A stretch of DNA of 64,000 bases from Lolium rigidum. Lineage: Eukaryota; Streptophyta; Magnoliopsida; Poales; Poaceae. Positions 46,059 through 56,962 of this stretch are shown piece after piece; the first letter of the stretch is position 1, and each line of letters starts with the position of its first letter. The stretch lies in NCBI RefSeq assembly GCF_022539505.1, contig NC_061511.1:38119144-38183143 (forward strand). The letters run 5' to 3'. The notes below the pieces were generated by a model. That model was given only the letters and a program-made list of their open reading frames with translations. It ran no database searches and had not been told where the DNA came from. The translations under genes and the position numbers were made by a program.

Positions 46059-47046
46059 TACGAGAGAAAGGAAAGGGCGGAGAAAGCGGAGGGAGTACTT
46101 AATTTGCTGCTTGGTGGTGCTTTGCACACTGGTGGCCGATCGGCTCACTGGTTGCCGACCAGTCCCCATGCAGGCTTTTGTGCATCGCTGGTCAGACGAC
46201 CGTTTGGCCGATCGGACGGCTAATGACCGATAGGGTGTGTCCGATCAAGTCACATAATAAAAAAATGATTCAAATCATGTGATATTTCCGAAAATTATAA
46301 AATAATTCGTATTATTTTTAAAAAAATCACGTCGTATCTATGCATTGGTCCGTGTAAATATGAGTATCATACATATGTATTTGGGACTTCCCATATGATC
46401 TTTATTATTTCATGTCCTCTGTACCCAAAAAGATGAAATGCACAGAACACATAACTGCTTATCAAAATTAAGAAGTTCATCGCAATGGCCTCAATTACAT
46501 AATCTATTGTGTTTGCCAATGCTAGGATATAAATTTCCTGAATCAGTCACATCTATATGACTTATATCCTTGTATTTCAATGGCTCAAGCATATAGACAT
46601 ATGGACGGCACTCTCACATGTCTTGCGGATTGTTTCGATCCATCTACACATATTTCTTATCAACATATATCCAGGTCAAGGTCCATAGACTTGTAGTAGG
46701 GTTGCGTTTTTGTAATTGGTGGCGTTGATGTGGCATGCCACTAAGTTGGTGTCACTTTTACTCCATCGTAGTGGCGTTGATGCGACACGTCACCATTCCG
46801 ACGAATAATGGTGGCATTCGACCTAGCAATGTCACCAGATACACATGTTGGCGGCGTTTCCCGACACGCCACTAAATGATATAAGTAACACGCCATCATT
46901 TGATATTTTCTATTACAAATAAATTGGCAACGAAAATAAGTGGGGAATCTGATCCGGCGGTTAATAAAATAAATAGAGCGGCCGAAACTCCGTGTCGAGC
47001 GAGGCGAGGAGAGCGGCCTGCTCTGGTGATGTTAGCAGCTCCGGCG
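46059..47046. other. Intergenic with GTGGCG/CGCCAC repeats
   Basis: 46700-46890 has many short GTGGCG/TGGCGT and CGCCAC/CGACACG motifs in both orientations, reminiscent of the subterminal repeats of CACTA transposons, but I see no CACTA terminus or TSD. No gene in the rest. Confidence 0.4.
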
Positions 47047-47051
47047 CCTCC

Positions 47052-47427
47052 TGAAAGTGCATGGAGCCCCCATGTGTGGTTTTGGTAATCAATGACAATC
47101 CCTATGGACTAATGTTTGCATTGAGTTATATTTGTAGGAGTTGTCCATAGGCAATTCTTGAACCATTTGTTNNNNNNNNNNNNNNNNNNNNNNNNNNNNN
47201 NNNNNNNNNNNNNNNNNNNNNNNNNNNNNNNNNNNNNNNNNNNNNNNNNNNNNNNNNNNNNNNNNNNNNNNTAGCATAAGTTGTTGGTGCACATAGGTGA
47301 ACCATAGTATATAGGCTTTGGACTTGACAAAGTAAACGCTAGTTTTATTCCGCATTTGTTAAGCCCATCTCGTAAAAGTTTTAAACCGCCTATTCACCCC
47401 CCTCTAGGCGACATCCGTATCCTTTCA
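47052..47427. mobile_element. LTR (solo or collapsed LTR element) with 5-bp TSD and gap
   Basis: Begins TGAAAGTGCATGGAGCCCCC and ends GACATCCGTATCCTTTCA. CCTCC flanks both sides (47047-47051 and 47428-47432). Only the two outer parts of the LTR are seen, because 100 Ns sit in the middle. The true content may be a solo LTR or a whole element. Confidence 0.75.
47172..47271. other. Assembly gap (100 N)
   Basis: A run of exactly 100 N, the conventional placeholder for a gap of unknown size. The frames reported across it are meaningless. Confidence 0.98.
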
Positions 47428-47432
47428 CCTCC

Positions 47433-47814
47433 TCCTCCTCGTCGGAGCCGACCTCCAATAACCGTCCGTCGTCAGAGGCTGCCAACGGACGGTTCCAGTG
47501 GCGTTGCTAGAAGTGGAGGCAGTGGAGGTGGTGTGGCACGGCTAATATTAGCCCAGTGGTGAGCTTGCGGTGAGGTATTGCGGAGGACATGGCAGGGGTT
47601 GGGATTATTGAAGGCGGAGGAAGATGTGTTTCCGTGCGTAAAATGAGGCAAGCTTATAGAGCGTTACAGCTCGTGAGAGAATGCCTCGTCGCATTAATCA
47701 CTAGCATTGGGAGATGAGCTGGTGTGGCGTGGGAAAGTGGTGCAGCTCAGCGACGTGCACACGCACAGGAAGTGCAACAGAAAGAGCATACTTGTTTCGT
47801 CGCAGGATCAATAA
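47433..47814. other. Flank of the gapped LTR, no gene
   Basis: GC-moderate sequence continuing the text before 47047; no domain seen. Confidence 0.4.
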
Positions 47815-48087
47815 GAGCAAGTTCAATAGTATAGCCAGGTGCTGACTATAAGCCATGTGCCATATCATCTATAGCTAACTTAGATCCAATATGTACAATA
47901 GTGAGCTATAAAAATTGCTACTTTATCCACCTTTCACACTCACAAAGTGCCTAGGAGTACGTGCTAGAGCTGGCTCTTGCATTAAAGTCCACTTCTCTTC
48001 TCTCTCCACCTCTCTCTCCTCCAACTAGGCAAAAATATATTATTCTAATCCTTATAGCCAGGTGACTAGGACTTATTGTACTTGCTC
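47815..48087. mobile_element. Harbinger/Tourist-type MITE (273 bp)
   Basis: TAA duplicated on both sides (47812-47814, 48088-48090). Inverted ends GAGCAAGTTCAATAGTATAG and its partner CCTAGGACTTATTGTACTTG (48064 onward) pair over about 15 bp. Confidence 0.8.
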
Positions 48088-48090
48088 TAA

Positions 48091-48313
48091 GCCTGATCAT
48101 AGTGGAGAGTAATTTAGACTAGTAACATATGTCATGTTACTAGTCTAGGTTATTACCTTATATGTGGTGTCATGCATTGTATCATTTATTATGTTGTAGA
48201 CTCATCTTTCCTTGAGGTGTGTGATGTTATGGTAACATAGCTAGTTACTACCTCACTTTTTTTCATTTATTAGCATGTCATGTCACCAAAATACCTTGAG
48301 ATGTGTGATGTTA
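48091..48313. mobile_element. MITE-like element, cut by the LTR at 48314
   Basis: Contains the hairpin AGACTAGTAACAT / ATGTTACTAGTCT (48116-48128, 48134-48146) and the TAGACTCATCTT / TGTGTGATGTTATGGTAACA pattern common to short grass DNA elements. The LTR begins within a second TGTGTGATGTTA. Confidence 0.55.
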
Positions 48314-51300
48314 TGTCAACACCCGGATTTTTAAGTCCGGATGCCTATTATGTCATACATCGCAATCCCAGGAATATTGTTGTTGCGAGGCATAATAGTT
48401 AAGTATCACAGTCATCATTCATTACAAACCATAAGGTCTTACATTTGGAATCACATCATCCATATTACACGAATAGTTGATCTATTGATCAACGAACAAA
48501 CACAAGTTCATAGCGGAAGCGTAAGATACAAGGACTCTCTAGTCCACAGGCCAACGCTTGACATCGGAAGACTCCTAGTTGTCGTAGGCGTCCTGCTTGG
48601 TCTTCACCTTGATAGTTCCGCTCGTCTTCATACTCGGCCATTTGAATAGCCAGGGACAAAGCCGTGAGTACGTTGAGTACTCGCAAACTAATACTATTGT
48701 AAGTGCTATTCAGTTCTAGTAGGGGTAATAGGCTCTAGTTTGATTTGCATAAAGCTAGTTTTATTTCATAAGCAGTTTAGTAAAAGACTCAATCTTGCTA
48801 ACTAACTCAAGTGGGAACATTAGTGTCATTCCCACCATTCAAGTGGTGATTTCAAGTCAAGTCACCCTTCACCATTCAACCTTTTCAAGATATTTTGATA
48901 CCGGAAACTGTATGGCCTTTCCAACCGTCCGTAACCGTGGACGCGGCTATTCGAATAGGTTTACACTCTGCAGAGGTTGCACACTTGTGCCACAACATTT
49001 GATTACATCCGTCGGGAATAATCCCGAATCATCGTAACTCAGTACGCGGATCATCAACCTTAACCTTTCACTTATATATCCTAGTATAGGCACCTCTCCC
49101 CATGAGGTTGGCCTCCCAGTGAAGACAAACCGTCATCCTGGGAACTGCACAGGGCTTGGCCGTACAATTCACCTCAATTCACATCATTTCTCAACAACGG
49201 AGGCAGCCTCGGCATAACCCCTATGATGCTTGTTCAGAGGGAACCCATACTAAGACACACAAACTTCCAGCTAAGCCCTACCCATAATCAGGTATTGTGG
49301 GGGTACTTGTAAATTGGAAAGGTATCGCATCCAAACCAATATCAGTTTTAATCAAAAATCACCATCTTCTCTTGGTCATATCACCTTTCAAAAATCATTC
49401 AAAAACAACTTCACCTCACCAAGTTCCCATCTAGAGTAGTCAAGTTTTATTTGTTAGCAATAGCACTAATCATGAGGGGTGCTAACTTAGCATTGCTTGT
49501 TCTAGCTCTAAGCTTGTGCTCATATGCTACTCTAGACCAAGTGAAACATAAATCAAAAAGTACTTTAAAAATAAAGCATTAAAACTTGTATAATAAAAAT
49601 TGGGATAGGACCACTAAGCATAAGGTAAAAAGGGGTGATGCATTGCTCTTGAGAGCTTTGCACTTAGCAAGTATGTTAGCTTGCCTTGGTGGTGGTATTG
49701 ATCAAATTGATCTTCTTCTCCTTGGGAGTAAGCCTCCTCCTCCTCTTGATACTCTTCCGTACTAGCGTCTAAAATACGAATACGAAGTACAATCACCACA
49801 CAAGTTTAATTAACTAGGCTAATGCACACCTCATGGGTCACACAATCTAAGCTAACATCACAACATGCTTATTACATAAGTTGGCTTTGGTGTATTCTCC
49901 AGAAAAATGATTTCCTCTCATTGAATCTTGTTAAGATTTAATTTCCTCAAATAATATTATATGACCTAGGTTGACCAAGGTCAACCTCTTCATAAGTATT
50001 ACTTGGGAAAAATAATTTAAATGAGGTGGATCACCTCATAATATTTAAGTAACACTACATTTGATTTAAATCTCAAGTAATTCATATAAGAGAGTTTGAA
50101 ACCAGGGGTCCAAGCATCCCATGAATTCATGTGAGACAAGTTTAAATGAAGTGTAAAACTCCACAATATTTACTTTAATAGTTTTGGACAATATCAACTA
50201 GTTAAACTAGTCAAATGATCCTTTAATTAAACTAGGGCATGATCATGCAAAGTGACCACACCCTTTTATTTCATAAACAATTAGTGTAAGTCAAAAGTGA
50301 GCTATTGGAGTTGGAATTAACTTAATATCTAATTTGGTTGATTTTTAAGAATTATTTGAATAGGGAAAAGTCCCTGTTTTGTTCTTTTTATCACATTTAT
50401 TCTATAACAGAACTAGAGTTGGGGCCAGTGTAGTTTTGTAGACAATTTGACAAGGTTTCCAAATATATAAAATTTGTCAAATTTGGTTTGGTAGATTTTC
50501 CCCTATTTAATTTTGAAAACAGCATCTGAGAATAATAACCAAAATCTAAAATTCAAAATTCAAACGATGGGCTTCGGCGGGAACCGCTAACGGGCTAACT
50601 AGCAGAGGAAGGAAATGGGCCGGCCCAGTACTGCGTCTGGCGCAGCGGGCCGCCTGACAGTGCGGGGACCACCTGTCAGCGTGTTTTAAAACACCGAACC
50701 GGTACGAGGAAAGGGAGCCGTCGGATTAGATGCAGATCGGACGCACGACGTGCGTCGTCGTCTCCGACGAGAAGCGAGGCTACTGGCGGCGAGGGCAGGG
50801 GGTCGACGGCTCACCGGCGGCGCGGCGAGGGTCGGCGAAGCGCGGCGAAGACGTTGGCGAGGTAGAGGAAGCAGCCTGAAGCAGTCCCGTCTCCAGGGGT
50901 GTCCTCCTTCACCGGCGGGCTCCGTGTACTGGCGGCGGCGATGAGGTAGCGATTGGGGCGGCGGAGTGGCTAATCCAGTGAATGGAGAGGTCGAGGAGGG
51001 GTGGTGTGAGGTGGAGAAGCGAATGGTGTGTCCAATTTGAGAGGAGAGGCGCCCCTTTTATAGCAGCGCGAGGTGGCCGTGGCGCACGGATGATCTCACC
51101 ATCGACGACGGTGCTACAGCGGCGGTGATGGGCTGGCGATGACGCACGCGGGTTGGCGACGCACTGCTGATGACACAGGGCTTGACGGCGTTGAAAAAGA
51201 TGCAGAGAGGAGCTCGTACGCATGACGGGAGTGCAGTACCCGCGGCGGACGTCGGCGAGATGGGCGTCGGCTACGGCGTTCCCGCGGACCAATGGCAGTG

Positions 51301-52539
51301 TCTGGGCGGCTCACCGTGGCGTCGTGAAGCGTTTGGCGCTGGAAGCCAGGGCGAGGGTCAACGGAGGCGCTCGGGCGACGACGTGGCCAGACGCGTCCTG
51401 GAGCGTGCCAGTGCACGCTCTGTCGTGCGCGTGCACGTTCTGGGCGTGTCTGGGCGTCACGTTTTTGGTGCGCACGGTGCACCATTTTGTCGAGGCTAGT
51501 GTCCAAGACGATCAGTGGAGTGTGGGGAAGCTAGTTGGCAAGGTGGTGCACGGTGGAGATGGCCAGAGAGCAAGTGGGCATGGTGAGCTCATGCCATGCC
51601 ACGGCATGGCATGGTTTTGGTCAAATGATGATGGTTGTGTGTACCACTTCTTGTCTGGTGTGTTTGGCAGGGTAGAGGGAGGTCAGGGGAGTACATTTGC
51701 TGAGCTAGGCTTGATGGTTTGGGCTAAAACCCACTGGTTTGTTTGATGTATGGAGTTGGCAGGGTGCTGCTCACCAAGTGTTCGACGAAATGCCCGCAAG
51801 AACTTTATTTTCAAATTTTGAATTGAATTTTGGTGGAGTGTAAACATATATTATTTGCAGTAGATTGGTGGTGGTGGTGGTCAAAAAGGAGTTGGAATGC
51901 AAAAATCCAAAATGCACATGATCTTCACTTTTGCTTCTGGTTCCAACTTTGCTTGATGAAAACTTTGAAACTAGAGAGAATTTGTAAAGGGTTGCTTGAG
52001 CAAAGTTGTTCACTTTTATGTTGTCTTGGATGAGGTGCAAAGGTTGGGCAAAGTTTAGTTGAGAAAACTTGAAATAACAGGGCTCAAAGTAGGCATCAGG
52101 TTAAAATTGTCACATGTGACCATATTGCATGTAACTTGGAAATTGAATTTGATTTTGGTTTGATTTGAGTTTCTTCACTTCCAAAAGTGTTTAAAAGTGT
52201 TTAGTAACCATTTACAACCAATGGTGCAAGCCAAAGTGGTCTAGGTTAAGTATTTGCAAAAATGGCATAAGCCATATGTGTGTGTGGAGATGAATTTTAT
52301 CTTTTCTTTTCTTATTTCTTTTCTCTTGTATTTGGGGTGATCTAAAGATCAATGTTAGGGTTTAGGTATGAGTGTAATCACACAAGCACATAACATGGTC
52401 AATTGCACACTCAAGTAAACAATCAAGTGACCTATATGCATAGCACTATATGATGAGAAAAAGTTTTTGTTGGTTCTCAATTTTGGTATTTGGGAAATTC
52501 TCTCTTTGTCTATTTATTGAAAAAATTTGGGATGTTACA
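48314..52539 (-). repeat. 3' LTR (4.2 kb) of a chromodomain Gypsy element
   Basis: On the minus strand it runs from TGTAACATCCC (52539) to GGGTGTTGACA (48314), preceded by a purine tract. An unusually long LTR of 4226 bp. A TATAAAAG box lies on the minus strand at 51062-51055. The GC-rich part (50560-51720) shows only chance frames. The first 2.4 kb recur at 61569-64000. Confidence 0.85.
51055..51062 (-). promoter_or_regulatory. TATA box in the long LTR
   Basis: TATAAAAG on the minus strand within GC-rich sequence; the likely start of element transcription is about 30 bp further on (near 51025). Confidence 0.55.
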
Positions 52540-52556
52540 AACCCTTCCCCCTTACA
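52540..52556 (-). promoter_or_regulatory. Polypurine tract of the chromodomain Gypsy
   Basis: The minus strand reads GTAAGGGGGAAGGGTT directly before the LTR start, confirming minus orientation. Confidence 0.8.
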
Positions 52557-52586
52557 AAAGATCTCGTCCCGAGATCTAAAGAAAAA

Positions 52587-52998
52587 TTAGGTACTAAAGA
52601 GATCTGGGTATTCCTTCTTCATGTCCTCTTCGCGTTCCCAAGTGGCTTCATCTTCAGTGTGATTGCTCCACTGAATCTTCAGGAACTTGATACTCCTGGT
52701 GCGGGTGGTCCTGAAGGCTTCTTCAAGGATGCGAATAGGCACTTCACGGTATGTCAAGTCCGTGTTGATATCCACCGAGCGGTGATCGATATTCTTGAAC
52801 ACTTCAGTCTTCTCGGGGACTTCAAGGCACTTTCGGAGTAGCGAGATGTGAAACACATTGTGCACCGCCGACATTTCCTCCGGTAATTCAAGTTGATATG
52901 AAACTTCTCCTCGGCGACTCAGGACTTTGAAAGGTCCGACATATCTGGGGGCGAGCTTTCCCTTCAGCTGGAATCTCTGCATTCCTTTGAGGGGTGAC
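52587..52998 (-). pseudogene. Gypsy integrase C-terminus with chromodomain
   Basis: The minus strand encodes the integrase SH3-like end ([28 protein letters not shown]) followed by a chromodomain-type tail ([20 protein letters not shown]), which in chromoviruses directs integration to chromatin. The rest of the integrase continues at 61159-61568, on the far side of the nested Athila element. Confidence 0.85.
52994..52998. repeat. TSD GTGAC, left copy
   Basis: Partner at 61159-61163; defines the insertion of the 52999-61158 element into the integrase gene. Confidence 0.95.
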
Positions 52999-54589
52999 TG
53001 ATACGTCGCCGACGTATCGATAATTTCTTATGTTCCATGCCACATTATTGATGTTATCTACATGTTTTATGCACACTTTATGTCATATTCGTGCATTTTC
53101 TGGAACTAACCTATTAACAAGATGCCGAAGTGCGATTGCTTGTTTTCTGCTGTTTTTGGTTTCAGAAATCCTAGTAAGGAAATATTCTCGGAATTGGACG
53201 AAATCAACGCCCGGGGGCCTATTTTTCCACGAAGCTTCCGAAGTCCGAAGACGAAACGAAGTGGGGCCACGGGGTGCCCAAACCCTAGGGCGGCGCGGCC
53301 CCCCTTGGCCGCGCCGCCCTGTCATCCGGGGCCCCTGTGCCCCCTCCCCGACTTGCCCTTCCGCCTACTTAAAGCCTCCGTGACGAAACCCCGGTACCGA
53401 GAGCCACGATACGGAAAACCTTCCAGAGACGCCGCCAACGCCGATCCCATCTCGGGGGATCCAGGAGATCGCCTCCGGCACCCTGCCGGAGAGGGGAATC
53501 ATATCCCGGAGGACTCAACGCCGCCATGGTCGCCTCCGGTGTGATGTGTGAGTAGTCTACCCCTGGACTATGGGTCCATAGCAGTAGCTAGATGTTTGTC
53601 TTCTCCCCATTGTGCTATCATTGTCGGATCTTGTGAGCTGCCTAACATGATCAAGATCATCTATCTGTAATTCTATATGTTGCGTTTGTTGGGATCCGAT
53701 GAATAGAGAATACTTGTTATGTTGATTATCAAAGTTAAATCTATGTGTTGTTTATGATCTTGCATGCTTTCCGTTACTAGTAGATGCTCTGGCCAAGTAG
53801 ATGCTTGTAACTCCAAGAGGGAGTACTTATGCTCGATAGTGGGTTCATGCCTGCATTGACACCTGGGACAAGTGACGTAAAGTTCTAAGGTTGTGTTGTG
53901 CTGTTGCCACTAGGGATAAAACATTGATGCTATGTCTAAGGATGTAGTTGTTGATTACATTACGCACCATACTTAATGCAATTGTCTCGTTGCTTTGCAA
54001 CTTAATACCGGAGGGGTTCGGATGATAACCTCGAAGGTGGACTTTTTAGGCATAGATGCAGTTGGATGGCGGTCTATGTACTTTGTCGTAATGCCCAATT
54101 AAATCTCACTATACTCATCATGATATGTATGTGCATGGTCATGCTCTCTTTATTTGTCAATTGCCCAACTGTAATTTGTTCACCCAACATGCTGCTTGTC
54201 TTATGGGAGAGACACCTCTAGTGAACTGTGGACCCCGGTCCAATTCTCTTTACTGAAATACAATCTACTGCAATACTTGTTCTACCGTTTTCTCGCAAAC
54301 AATCATCTTCCACACAATACGGTTAATCCTTTGTTACAGCAAGCCGGTGAGATTGACAACCTCACTGTTTCGTTGGGGCAAAGTACTTTGGTTGTGTTGT
54401 GCAGGTTCCACGTTGGCGCCGGAATCCCTGGTGTTGCCGCACTACATCTCGCCGCCATCAACCTTCAACGTGCTTCTTGACTCCTACTGGTCCGATTAAA
54501 CCTTGGTTTCTTACTGAGGGAAACTTGCCGCTGTGCGCATCACACCTTCCTCTTGGGGTTCCCAACGGACGTGCCAACCACACGCATCA
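52999..54589 (+). repeat. 5' LTR of the non-autonomous Athila element
   Basis: TGATACGTCGCCGACG...CACGCATCA, 1591 bp; perfect 14-bp GC hairpin at 53287-53300/53307-53320. Confidence 0.95.
53287..53320. other. GC-rich 14-bp perfect hairpin in LTR
   Basis: AGGGCGGCGCGGCC and GGCCGCGCCGCCCT with a 6-nt loop; counterpart of 9897-9928. Confidence 0.9.
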
Positions 54590-54599
54590 AGCAAATTTC

Positions 54600-54617
54600 T
54601 GGCGCCGTTGCCGGGGA
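54600..54617 (+). promoter_or_regulatory. Primer binding site (tRNA-Asp)
   Basis: Same 18 nt as at 11130-11147, 10 nt after the LTR. Confidence 0.9.
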
Positions 54618-54841
54618 GATCAAGACACGCTGCAAGGGAGTCTCCACTTCTCAATCTCTTTACTTTGTTTTTGTCTTGCTTAGTTTTATTTACTACTTTG
54701 TTTGCTGCACTAAATGAAAATACAAAAAAATTAGTTGCTAGTTTTACTTTATTTGCTATCGTGTTTGCTATATCAAAAACACAAAAAAATTAGTTTACTT
54801 GCATTTACTTTATCTAGTTTGTTTTATTTACTGTTGCTAAA

Positions 54842-56962
54842 ATGGCCAACGCTGAAAATACTAAGTTGTGTGACTTCACAACCACAAATAATAATGATTT
54901 CTTATGCACACCTATTGCTCCACCTGCTACTACAGCAGAATTCTTTGAAATTAAACCCGCTTTACTCGAATCTTGTTATGCGAGAGCAATTTTCCGGTGT
55001 TAGTTCCGATGATGCTGCTGCCCATCTTAATAATTTTGTTGAACTATGTGAAATGCAAAAATATAAAGATGTAGATGGTGATATTATTAAACTAAAATTG
55101 TTCCCTTTCTCATTAAGAGGAAGAGCTAAAGATTGGTTGCTATCTCTCGCCTAAGAATAGTATTGATTCATGGACTAAATGCAAGGATGCTTTTATTGGT
55201 AGATATTATCCCCCTGCTAAAATTATATCTTTGAGGAGTAGCATAATGAATTTTAAACAATTAGATACTGAACATGTTGCTCAAGCTTGGGAAAGAATGA
55301 AATCTCTGGTTAAAAATTGCCCAACCCATGGACTGACTACTTGGATGATCATCCAAACCTTCTATGCAGGACTAAATTTTTCTTCACGGAATTTATTGGA
55401 TTCGAGTTGCTCGGAGGTACCTTTATGTCCATCACTCTTGGTGAAGCAACAAAGCTTCTTGATAATATGATGATCAACTACTCTGAATGGCACATGGAAA
55501 GAGCTCCACAAGGTAAGAAGGTAAATTCTGTCGAAGAAACCTCTTCCTTGAGTGATAAGATTGATGCTATTATGTCTATGCTTGTGAATGATAGGACTAA
55601 TATTGATCCAAATAATGTTCCATTAGCTTCATTGGTTGCACAAGAAGAACATGTTGATGTAAACTTCATTAAAAATAATAATTTCAACAGCAATGCTTAC
55701 CGGAACAATTCTAGTAACAACTATAGGCCATATCCTTATAATAATGGCAACGGCTATGGTAATTCTTATGGGAATTCTTACAAAAATAATAGGAGTTCAC
55801 CCCCTGGACTTGAAGCCATGCTTAAAGAATTTATTAGTACACAAACTGGTTTTAACAAATCTGTTGAAGAAAAGCTTGGGAAAATTGATATACTTGCTTC
55901 TAAAGTCGATAGTCTTTCTGCTGATGTTGATCTTTTGAAATCAAAAGTTATGCCTAATGAGAATCATCATAATAAAATTGTTACTACAGAAAATGCCATC
56001 CAAGTTAGAATTAATGAGAATATAAGATTAATGGCTGAACTGCGTGCTAGGTGGGATAGAGAAGAAAATGAAAAACTAGCTAAAGAGAAGAATGTAGCTA
56101 AAGTTTGGACTATTACCACCACTAGTAATGTTAATGCTACACATGTTGCTGCACCTCCTACTAATAATAATAAAAGAATTGGTGTTAGCAATGTTTCCAC
56201 TTCTAATGCAAAGCGCGAAAAATTGCCTAAAACTGCTAAAACTGCTGAAACTGCCTGTGATAAAGTCGCTGAAATTTTTTCCAACATTGGGGATGATGAT
56301 CCCATTGCTTTAGATTATAATGGTTTGAATTTTGATGATTGCCACATCTCTGAAGTTATAAAGTTCTTGCAAAAACTTGCTAAAAGTCCTAATGCTAGTG
56401 CTATAAATTTGGCTTTCACGCATCATATTACAAATGCTCTCATAAAAGCTAGAGAAGAGAAACTAGAGCGTGAAGCCTCTATTCCTAAAAAGCTAGAGGA
56501 TGGTTGGGAGCCCATCATTAAGATGAAGGTTAAAGATTTTGATTGTAATGCTTTATGTGATCTTGGTGCAAGTATTTCTGTTATGCCTAAGAAAATTTAT
56601 AATATGCTTGACTTGCCACCGCTGAAAAATTGTTATTTGGATGTTAATCTTGCTGATCATTCTACAAAGAAACCTTTGGGTAAAGTTGATAATGTTCGCA
56701 TTACCGTTAACAATAACCTTGTTCCCGTTGATTTTGTTGTCTTGGATATTGAATGCAATGCATCTTGTCCCATTATATTGGGAAGACCTTTTCTTCGAAC
56801 TGTTGGTGCTATTATTGATATGAAGGAAGGTAATATAAAATATCAATTTCCTCTCAAGAAAGGTATGGAACACTTCCCTAGAAAGAGAATGAAGTTACCT
56901 TTTGATTCTATTATGAGAACAAATTATGATGTTGACACTTCGTCTCTTGATAATACTTGATA
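54842..56962 (+). pseudogene. Gypsy gag-protease, frameshifted in gag
   Basis: ATG at 54842 (MANAENTKLCDFTT). Three frame changes lie near 54970, 55145 (one extra base in CTCGCCTAAG) and 55400. From there one long frame runs to TGA at about 56960. It contains the gag tail, an Asn/Tyr/Gly-rich linker (YRPYPYNNGNGYGNSYGN), a coiled coil and a retropepsin-like domain (ALCDLGASISVMPKKIYN, later IILGRPFLRTVGA). The gag motifs FSLRGRAKDWLL and AWERMKSL match those of the larger Athila element. No RT follows. Confidence 0.85.

Noticed and set aside
46688..46900. CACTA transposon end
   Set aside because: The GTGGCG/CGCCAC motifs fit, but CTTGTAGTAG points the wrong way relative to them and lacks the CACTA terminus.
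50750..51746. GC-rich frames in the 50.7-51.7 kb region as host genes
   Set aside because: They lie inside the 4.2-kb LTR (promoter and leader part), on either strand, with no domain.
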